Assembly (NCBI GenBank): GCA_963921255.3
Contig: CAWUEW020000003.1
Coordinates: 1,178,001 to 1,242,000, forward strand
DNA length: 64,000 nt
Source: JANSYL01 sp963921255
Lineage (GTDB): Bacteria > Pseudomonadota > Alphaproteobacteria > Rhodobacterales > Rhodobacteraceae
Direction of reading: 5' to 3'
The notes beneath the pieces were generated by a model, which had not been told where the DNA came from, ran no database searches, and saw only the letters and a program-made list of their open reading frames with translations. A program made the translations under genes and the position numbers. Positions within the stretch are counted from its first letter, which is position 1. Every line of letters begins with the position of its first letter. Shown piece after piece: positions 58,465 through 64,000 of this stretch.

Positions 58465-61263
58465 ATGGCATTCGGCAAGGGACATCACCTGCATCTGGTC
58501 GACGGCTCGGCCTTCATCTTCCGCGCCTATCACGCCTTGCCACCGCTCACGCGGAAGTCGGATGGGTTGCCCATCGGCGCTGTCAGCGGCTTTTGCAACA
58601 TGATCCACCGCATGATCGAGCGCAACACCGGCCCCAATGCGCCGACCCATGCGGCGGTGGTCTTTGACAAGGGCAGCCACACGTTCCGCAACGACATCTA
58701 TGACCAATACAAAGCCAACCGCGATGCCATGCCCGAGGATTTGCGCCCGCAAATCCCTCTGACCCGCGACGCCACCCGCGCCTTCAATCTCGCCTGTCTC
58801 GAACTCGAGGGCTACGAGGCCGATGACATCATCGCGACATTGGCCCATCAGGCCCGCGAGGCCGGGGGGCGCTGCACCATCATCTCCTCCGACAAGGATC
58901 TGATGCAGTTGGTGGGCGGCGGGGTCGAGATGCTGGACGCCATGAAGAACCTGCGGATCGACACCGAAGGGGTCGAGGCCAAGTTCGGTGTCACCCCTGA
59001 TAAGGTCATCGACGTGCAGGCGTTGGCCGGCGACAGCGTGGACAACATCCCCGGCGCGCCCGGGATCGGCGTGAAAACGGCAGCACTTTTGATCAACGAA
59101 TATGGGGATCTGGAAACGCTCCTGTCCCGCGCCGAAGAAATCAAGCAGCCCAAGCGTCGCCAGACACTGATCGACTTTGCCGATCAGATCCGACTGTCAA
59201 AACGCCTCGTCACGCTCGACACGCAGACCCCCATGGACGTGACCCTGGACGAGCTCGAGGTCAAAGACCCCGAGCCTGAAACCCTGATGGCCTTCCTCGC
59301 CGAGATGGAGTTTCGCACCCTCACCAAGCGGATCGCGGACCAGATGGGTGTCGAGGCGCCCGCCATTCCGGATGTGGCCGTCAGCGCGCCCGAGGCAGAG
59401 GCGGTGCCAGAGCAACCGCCGATGGACACCTCCAGCTATGAAACCGTGCGCGACGCGGCCGCTCTTCAGGCCTGGATCGACCGTGCCTACGCCCGGGGTG
59501 AAATCGCCATCGACACCGAAACCACGGGCTTGAACGAAATGACCGCCGATCTCGTCGGGATTTCGCTGGCAAGCGCGGCGGGGCAGGCGTGCTACATCCC
59601 GTTGACGCACCGGGCCGGCGGGGATGACGGGCTGTTCGGGAACGACGCCCTGGCCGAGGGACAGATGGGCCTCGACGCGGCACTCGACATGCTGCGCCCG
59701 ATGCTCGAGGACGCATCGGTCCTGAAGATCCTGCAGAACGCCAAATACGATGTGAAGATTTTCGCCCGCTACGGGATCACTGTCGCGCCCATCGACGATA
59801 CGATGCTCATGTCCTACGCAATGAACGCGGGGCTGCATGGACACGGGATGGACGCCCTCAGCGACCGGTATCTGGGGCACACGCCGATCCCGATCAAATC
59901 GCTTCTGGGCACGGGCAAAAGCCAGATCACCTTCGATCGTGTCCCGATTGCCGATGCCGCCCCCTACGCGGCGGAAGATGCCGATATCACATGGCGGCTT
60001 TGGCAGCAGTTCAAGCCGCAGTTGCACCGGGCCAAGGTCACCACGGTCTACGAAACGCTCGAACGGCCGCTTGTGCCTGTGCTGGCCCGGATGGAACGCT
60101 CTGGCATCAAGGTGGATCGCGACGTGCTCAGCCGCATGTCCAACGCCTTCGCGCAGAAGATGGCGGGGCTCGAGGCCGAGATCCACGAGCTTGCCGGCGA
60201 AAGCTTCAATGTCGGCTCTCCCGCGCAGCTTGGGGAAATCCTGTTTGAAAAGATGGGGTTGGAGGGCGGCAAGAAAGGGAAAACCGGCAAGTACTCGACG
60301 CCCGCAGATGTTCTAGAAGATTTGGCGACCGTGCATGATCTGCCGGGGCGCGTTCTCGATTGGCGCCAGCTATCGAAGTTGAAATCGACCTATACCGACG
60401 CGCTTCAGGATCACATCAACGCGGAAACGGGGCGCGTGCACACCTCCTACAGCATCGCGGGCGCCAACACGGGCCGATTGGCCTCGACAGACCCGAACCT
60501 GCAAAACATCCCGGTCCGCACCGAAGATGGGCGCCGCATCCGCGAGGCCTTTGTCGCGGAACCCGGCAAGATTCTAGTGTCCCTCGATTATTCCCAGATC
60601 GAGTTGCGTATCCTCGCGCATATCGCCGGGATCGACGCGCTCAAACAGGCCTTCAAGGACGGACAGGACATCCATGCCGCGACCGCGTCGGAAATGTTCA
60701 ATGTCCCGCTGGAGGAGATGACACCAGATGTCCGCAGGCAGGCCAAGGCGATCAATTTCGGCGTGATCTACGGCATCTCGGGCTTTGGCCTTGCCCGGAA
60801 CCTGCGTATCCCTCGGGCCGAGGCGCAGGGCTTCATCGACCTGTATTTCGAACGCTTCCCCGGCATCAAGGATTACATGGACGACACCAAGCGCTTCGCC
60901 AAAGAGCATCTCTTTGTCGAAACCCTGTTCGGCCGAAAAATTCACACGCCCGAGATCAACGCCAAGGGGCCAGGCGCAGGGTTCGCGGGGCGCGCGGCGA
61001 TCAACGCACCGATCCAGGGCACGGCGGCCGACGTGATCCGGCGCGCGATGATCCGTATGGATGCGGCCATTGCCGACCTGCCGGCCACGATGCTGCTGCA
61101 GGTCCATGACGAATTGCTGTTCGAAGTGGACGAAGACGCGGTCGACGCCTTGATCGACCGCGCCCGCGAGGTGATGGAAGGCGCCGCACATCCCGCCGTG
61201 CATCTGGCGGTTCCCCTGACGGTGGATGCAGGGCAGGGCGCGAACTGGGCCGAGGCGCATTGA
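58465..61263 (+). CDS. polA: DNA polymerase I
   Basis: 932 aa, full three-domain enzyme. 5'-3' exonuclease (about 1-290: DGSAFIFRAYHAL, YEADDIIATLA, SSDKDLMQL, GDSVDNIPGAPGIG). 3'-5' exonuclease (about 330-530) with all catalytic motifs: AIDTETTGLN, ILQNAKYDVKIF and YAAEDADITW, so it proofreads. Polymerase domain has DYSQIELR (about 707) and VHDELLFEV. Fills gaps and removes RNA primers. Its TGA overlaps the start of the broken MmcQ/YjbR gene. Confidence 0.97.
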   Translation: MAFGKGHHLHLVDGSAFIFRAYHALPPLTRKSDGLPIGAVSGFCNMIHRMIERNTGPNAPTHAAVVFDKGSHTFRNDIYDQYKANRDAMPEDLRPQIPLTRDATRAFNLACLELEGYEADDIIATLAHQAREAGGRCTIISSDKDLMQLVGGGVEMLDAMKNLRIDTEGVEAKFGVTPDKVIDVQALAGDSVDNIPGAPGIGVKTAALLINEYGDLETLLSRAEEIKQPKRRQTLIDFADQIRLSKRLVTLDTQTPMDVTLDELEVKDPEPETLMAFLAEMEFRTLTKRIADQMGVEAPAIPDVAVSAPEAEAVPEQPPMDTSSYETVRDAAALQAWIDRAYARGEIAIDTETTGLNEMTADLVGISLASAAGQACYIPLTHRAGGDDGLFGNDALAEGQMGLDAALDMLRPMLEDASVLKILQNAKYDVKIFARYGITVAPIDDTMLMSYAMNAGLHGHGMDALSDRYLGHTPIPIKSLLGTGKSQITFDRVPIADAAPYAAEDADITWRLWQQFKPQLHRAKVTTVYETLERPLVPVLARMERSGIKVDRDVLSRMSNAFAQKMAGLEAEIHELAGESFNVGSPAQLGEILFEKMGLEGGKKGKTGKYSTPADVLEDLATVHDLPGRVLDWRQLSKLKSTYTDALQDHINAETGRVHTSYSIAGANTGRLASTDPNLQNIPVRTEDGRRIREAFVAEPGKILVSLDYSQIELRILAHIAGIDALKQAFKDGQDIHAATASEMFNVPLEEMTPDVRRQAKAINFGVIYGISGFGLARNLRIPRAEAQGFIDLYFERFPGIKDYMDDTKRFAKEHLFVETLFGRKIHTPEINAKGPGAGFAGRAAINAPIQGTAADVIRRAMIRMDAAIADLPATMLLQVHDELLFEVDEDAVDALIDRAREVMEGAAHPAVHLAVPLTVDAGQGANWAEAH

Positions 61264-61631
61264 CCGCGTCCATCGCCTCTTGGGACGAATTGCGGGGCTT
61301 TGCCCTGGGCTTGGGCTTGCCCGAGGTCACGGAGGCGCTCAGTTGGGGCAATCCGACCCTCAAAGCGCATGGGTAACTGTGGTGCTGGTGGTCGCCCTAT
61401 GTTGATGCAGCGGTCTTCAAGGGCAGCATTGAGGAGCGGGAGATGCTGCACGCGGCGGACCCGGAAACCTTTGTTTTGCATGATCATTACGCCAAACACG
61501 GACTGATCCTCGTGGCGGCCGGTCGGATCCAGCGCGATTGGGCCGAAGCGCGGCTGCGGCGCTCCTGGCGTGAGGCCGCGCCAAAGCGCTGGCTCAAGGC
61601 TTGGGATGCGGCCTCAGGCAGCGCCGATTGA
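61260..61631 (+). pseudogene. MmcQ/YjbR-family gene with an in-frame TAA
   Basis: Starts at TTG (61260), overlapping the polA stop. It reads ...ELRGFALGLGLPEVTEALSW, then GNPTLKAHG, TAA (61374-61376), then L-W-C-W-W-S-P-Y-V-D-A-A-V-F-K-G and onward in the same frame to 61631. Relatives have LKAHGKLWVWWSP, so TAA replaces a Lys codon (AAA to TAA, one base). Both halves are otherwise intact. An internal ATG at 61443 could give only 62 residues. Could be a real loss of function, read-through, or a sequence error. Confidence 0.72.
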
Positions 61632-61708
61632 TCGAGATGCCGGCACGGACCTTGCACTTTGCCTTCGACGGGTAATAGTGGTCGCAAAAAACCGAATAGG
61701 GGCCGACC

Positions 61709-62245
61709 CTGCTGATCGCCTTTAACAAACCGATGAATGCGCTGAGCCAGTTCACCGACGAAGGGAAGTGGCCGGGCTTAAAGCGTTGGATCGATCAACC
61801 CGGCGTCTATGCTGCCGGACGCCTCGACCGCGACAGCGAAGGGCTGTTGCTGCTCACCGATGACGGGCGATTGCAGGCGCGGATTTCGTCGCCCAACACC
61901 AAAACGCCCAAAACCTACTTTGCCCTTGTCGAAGGCGTGCCGACCGACGCCGCGCTCGCGCCGTTGCGCGATGGCGTCATGCTGAAGGATGGCATGGCGC
62001 GCCCCGCGGATGTGGTGCAGGTCGCCGCGCCCGATTGGCTGTGGCCGCGCACGCCGCCGGTCCGCATCCGCAAAACGGTGACCGACAGCTGGCTGAAACT
62101 CACCATCACTGAGGGCAAGAATCGCCAGGTGCGCCGCATGTGCGCCGCCGTCGGCTTCCCGGTGCTGCGCCTGATCCGGTGGTCCATCGGCCCCCACGAT
62201 CTGACGGGCCTTTCCCCCGGTGAATGGCGCGAGGTCACGCCATGA
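61709..62245 (+). CDS. rluE: RluE-type 23S rRNA pseudouridine synthase (no ordinary start before the conserved N-terminus)
   Basis: Catalytic motif AAGRLDRDSEGLLLLTDDGRL with the Asp nucleophile, KTYFALVEG and a KNRQVRRMCAAVGFPV C-terminal motif. RsuA/RluB/E/F proteins convert a single uridine of rRNA. The family begins with a strand of the type (M)TLIAFNKP. Here LLIAFNKP is encoded from 61709, but the frame holds only CTG codons between a TAG (61697) and the first ATG at 61733, which would drop that strand. AGGGG (61698-61702) is correctly spaced for CTG at 61709. CTG start chosen with caution. Confidence 0.75.
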   Translation: MLIAFNKPMNALSQFTDEGKWPGLKRWIDQPGVYAAGRLDRDSEGLLLLTDDGRLQARISSPNTKTPKTYFALVEGVPTDAALAPLRDGVMLKDGMARPADVVQVAAPDWLWPRTPPVRIRKTVTDSWLKLTITEGKNRQVRRMCAAVGFPVLRLIRWSIGPHDLTGLSPGEWREVTP

Positions 62246-62808
62246 GCGATCCCGAAATTGTCACCGTCGACACCCGTGAAACCCTGCGCGCGTGGTTGGC
62301 GGCCAACCACGCCCAGTCTGCCGGGGTTTGGCTGGCCACCTATAAAAAACATCATGCCAATTACTTGCCCTGGAACAAAGCGATCGAGGAACTGCTCTGT
62401 TGGGGGTGGGTCGACGGGCAGGTGGCGGCGCTGGACGCCGACCGGATGCGCCACCGCGTGGCGCCGCGGAACCCCAAATCCGCCTGGTCCGCCGTCAACA
62501 AGGAGATCGTGGCGCGCATGCGGGCCGAGGGGCGCATGACCGCTGCCGGCGAAGCCGCCATCGCGACGGCCGAGGCCAACGGCATGTGGCACTTCCTCGA
62601 CGATGTCGAACGGCTCGAAGTGCCCGACGACCTGGCCGCGGCCCTGGGTGATCTGCTCTCGGTCTGGGACGGCTATCCCCGCAGCGTCAAACGCGGCACG
62701 TTGGAGTGGATCAAGACGGCCAAGACCGCACACACCCGCGCAAAACGCATCGCGGATGTGGCAGATAGCGCGGCGCAAGACCTGCGGCCCTCCATCTTTC
62801 GGCGTTAG
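62242..62808 (+). CDS. YdeI/OmpD-associated family protein
   Basis: 188 aa from the ATG at 62242, overlapping the pseudouridine synthase stop by ATGA. Conserved YdeI features: VWLATYKKHHANYLPWNKAIEELLCWGWVDGQVAALD (about 30-65), RVAPRNPKSAWSAVNKEIVARM, and a C-terminal IKTAKTAHTRAKRI helix. Cytosolic; proposed link to antimicrobial-peptide resistance in E. coli relatives, mechanism unknown. The stop overlaps that of the convergent AhpD-like gene. Confidence 0.9.
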   Translation: MSDPEIVTVDTRETLRAWLAANHAQSAGVWLATYKKHHANYLPWNKAIEELLCWGWVDGQVAALDADRMRHRVAPRNPKSAWSAVNKEIVARMRAEGRMTAAGEAAIATAEANGMWHFLDDVERLEVPDDLAAALGDLLSVWDGYPRSVKRGTLEWIKTAKTAHTRAKRIADVADSAAQDLRPSIFRR

Positions 62809-63137
62809 GTCAGCTGATCCCACGCTTCCAGCGCCTTGGCCCCGTACATGAAGGCTGGCCCGCCTCCCATCATCATCGCAACACCGATCGTTTCGGCCAC
62901 TTGATCGCGGGTGGCCCCGGCGGCATGGGCCGCCCGCACATGAAACCCGATGCAATCCACGCATTGCTTCACGATGCCGATCGCCAGCGCCTGCAACTCT
63001 TTTTCCCGCACCGACAAGGCCCCGTCGGCCAGCGTGCCGTGATGCAGCGCCGTGAACCCCTTCGCGGCGTCGGGGTGCGTTTTGCGGAAAGCATCCAGCG
63101 TGGTGCTCTGATGCGTGAGGTGGGTTTTCCAATCCAT
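62805..63137 (-). CDS. Carboxymuconolactone decarboxylase/AhpD-like protein
   Basis: 110 aa from the ATG at 63137 (MDWKTHLTHQ); an ATG at 63149 would add four residues. The AhpD-type active site CVDCIGFHVRAAHAAG has the redox Cys pair and the His. Family members reduce peroxiredoxin partners or decarboxylate muconolactone; the CxxC and size favour the redox role. A stem GAGGGGG/CCCCTTC lies just upstream of the start. Confidence 0.9.
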   Translation of the reverse strand: MDWKTHLTHQSTTLDAFRKTHPDAAKGFTALHHGTLADGALSVREKELQALAIGIVKQCVDCIGFHVRAAHAAGATRDQVAETIGVAMMMGGGPAFMYGAKALEAWDQLT

Positions 63138-63225
63138 GTCCGGCTCCATCGAAGGGGATTTTCCCCCTCGATAGCCACCCGGACCCGGCCTGACCTTGTC
63201 TTGGATCAACCCCGGTCCCAGGGCC

Positions 63226-63268
63226 GAAAATCATTGGATTTTCAGGCGGAAAACACGTGTTTTCCGCC
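63226..63268. repeat. Composite intergenic palindrome element, copy 2
   Basis: GAAAATC-ATTG-GATTTTC (63226-63243, 18 bases), one A (63244), then a perfect 24-base palindrome (63245-63268, half GGCGGAAAACAC). The geometry is identical to 11105-11147. It sits 14 bases after the 3' end of the E2 gene and before the AhpD-like gene, both on the minus strand. The A/T arms permit termination. Confidence 0.8.
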
Positions 63269-63282
63269 CGCGATGCGGGCCG

Positions 63283-64000
63283 TCAGGCCAGCATCACCAT
63301 CGGGTTTTCCAGATTGTCGACGATCGCTTGCAGCAGCTCGGCCCCAAGCGCGCCGTCGATGACCCGGTGATCCACGCTCAGCGTTACGGACATCACCGTG
63401 GCAACCGTCAGTTCCCCATCCTCGCCCACGATGGGCTTTTTGACGCCGGCCCCGACGGCCAGGATCGCGCCATGGGGCGGGTTGATGACCGCATCGAAAT
63501 TGTCGATGCCGAACATGCCGAGGTTCGAGATGGCGAAGGTGCCGCCGACATATTCATGCGGGGCAAGTTTCTTGTTCCGCGCGCGACCGGCCAGATCCTT
63601 CATTTCGGTCGACAGGCTCGACAGTGATTTCATGTCGGCGTCCTTCAGGACCGGGGTGAACAGGCCTCCCTCGACGGCCACGGCCACGGCCACGTCCGAC
63701 GGTTTCAGCTTCAGCATCCGGTCGCCGGCCCAGACGGCGTTGGCATCCGGCACGGCCTGAAGGGCGTTCGCGCAGGCCTTGATGATGAAGTCGTTGACCG
63801 ACAGCTTCACGCCCCGCGCGTCCAGTTGCTTGTTCAACTGGCTGCGGAACTTCAGCAGCGCGTCCAGCTTGATGTCCCGGCGCAGGTAGAAATGCGGGAT
63901 GGTCTGTTTGGCCTCGGTCAGGCGGGCGGCCACCGTTTTGCGCATGCCGTCCAGGGCCACTTCTTCGAAGTCGCGATCGGCATACATCTTGAGCACTTGC
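63283..64000 (-). CDS. Dihydrolipoamide acyltransferase (E2), C-terminal part, cut at the window end
   Basis: The visible 239 codons are the catalytic domain: MRKTVAARLTEAKQTIPHFYL, KLSVNDFIIKACANAL, TFAISNLGMFGIDNFDAVIN and the active-site DHRVIDGALGAELL (His and Asp). The lipoyl and E1/E3-binding domains lie outside the window. The ISNLGMFGID form favours the pyruvate dehydrogenase E2. No E1 or E3 gene is visible, so the substrate is not certain. Confidence 0.9.
   Translation of the reverse strand, partial: QVLKMYADRDFEEVALDGMRKTVAARLTEAKQTIPHFYLRRDIKLDALLKFRSQLNKQLDARGVKLSVNDFIIKACANALQAVPDANAVWAGDRMLKLKPSDVAVAVAVEGGLFTPVLKDADMKSLSSLSTEMKDLAGRARNKKLAPHEYVGGTFAISNLGMFGIDNFDAVINPPHGAILAVGAGVKKPIVGEDGELTVATVMSVTLSVDHRVIDGALGAELLQAIVDNLENPMVMLA

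Noticed and set aside
1..64000. CRISPR arrays, insertion sequences, integrases, rRNA or tRNA genes
   Set aside because: None seen: no regular direct repeats with spacers, no transposase or recombinase motifs, no structural RNA apart from the riboswitch.

Overview
The window is 64 kb of high-GC chromosomal DNA, almost certainly from an alphaproteobacterium of the Rhodobacteraceae/Roseobacter group. Pointers to this are a single-cysteine DksA, a SAM-II riboswitch in front of metZ, an Anbu protease cluster, two DUF2927 lipoproteins, a divergent gltX/comEC pair next to gltA, and a GT14-type glycosyltransferase with a long extra C-terminal domain. I see no rRNA, tRNA, CRISPR array, insertion sequence, prophage or plasmid gene. 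Coding density is high and many neighbours overlap by 4 bases (ATGA type). The genes at both window edges are cut.

Layout. 1-7 kb (+): a symporter-type sensor histidine kinase, a FliM/FliN-like C-ring protein, an HpcH/HpaI aldolase, a lipoprotein, an RlmI-type methyltransferase and a PIN protein. 7-14.2 kb (-): M48 peptidase, cytochrome P450, DedA protein, CoxE-like VWA protein, a 56-aa membrane protein, DUF2927 lipoprotein, acetyltransferase and MoxR ATPase. 14.4-16.1 kb (+): dksA and an FAD monooxygenase. 16.3-20.2 kb (-): the Anbu operon (ATP-grasp, alpha-E, transglutaminase, Anbu). 20.3-27.9 kb (-): an envelope/stress-type cluster (29-aa peptide, XpaC, TelA, DUF2927, secreted protein, SPFH-GYF, zinc-ribbon membrane protein) followed by pfkB-type kinase and dtd. 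28-29.7 kb (-): GST and an alpha/beta hydrolase. 29.8-35.2 kb (+): SAM-II riboswitch, metZ, acetyltransferase, glutamine amidotransferase, then folE2 and trkH. 35.2-41 kb: HI0933-type flavoprotein, J-domain protein, bolA, a broken DUF4177 gene, and three exported proteins including a HExxH protein. 41-48.3 kb: gatB, a lone ureG, an unknown gene, a secreted protein, gltA and gltX. 48.4-55 kb: comEC, then a CHASE2-adenylate cyclase convergent with a FecR-domain protein and a TPR/beta-barrel protein. 55-64 kb: sulfotransferase and glycosyltransferase (divergent), HIT, zf-CHCC, polA, a broken MmcQ/YjbR gene, RluE-type pseudouridine synthase, YdeI protein, AhpD-like protein, and the C-terminal part of a dihydrolipoamide acyltransferase.

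Most genes are chromosomal housekeeping. The points most worth checking are: two otherwise intact genes each interrupted by one in-frame TAA, plus a third gene with no ordinary start codon, two of the three being adjacent; a composite intergenic element (18-bp palindrome, one A, 24-bp palindrome) present twice with identical geometry but different sequence; a SAM-II aptamer followed by a strong intrinsic terminator ahead of a three-gene operon; a start codon buried in a 9-bp hairpin; and the TelA/XpaC/SPFH/DUF2927 cluster, which shares two protein families with other loci in the window.
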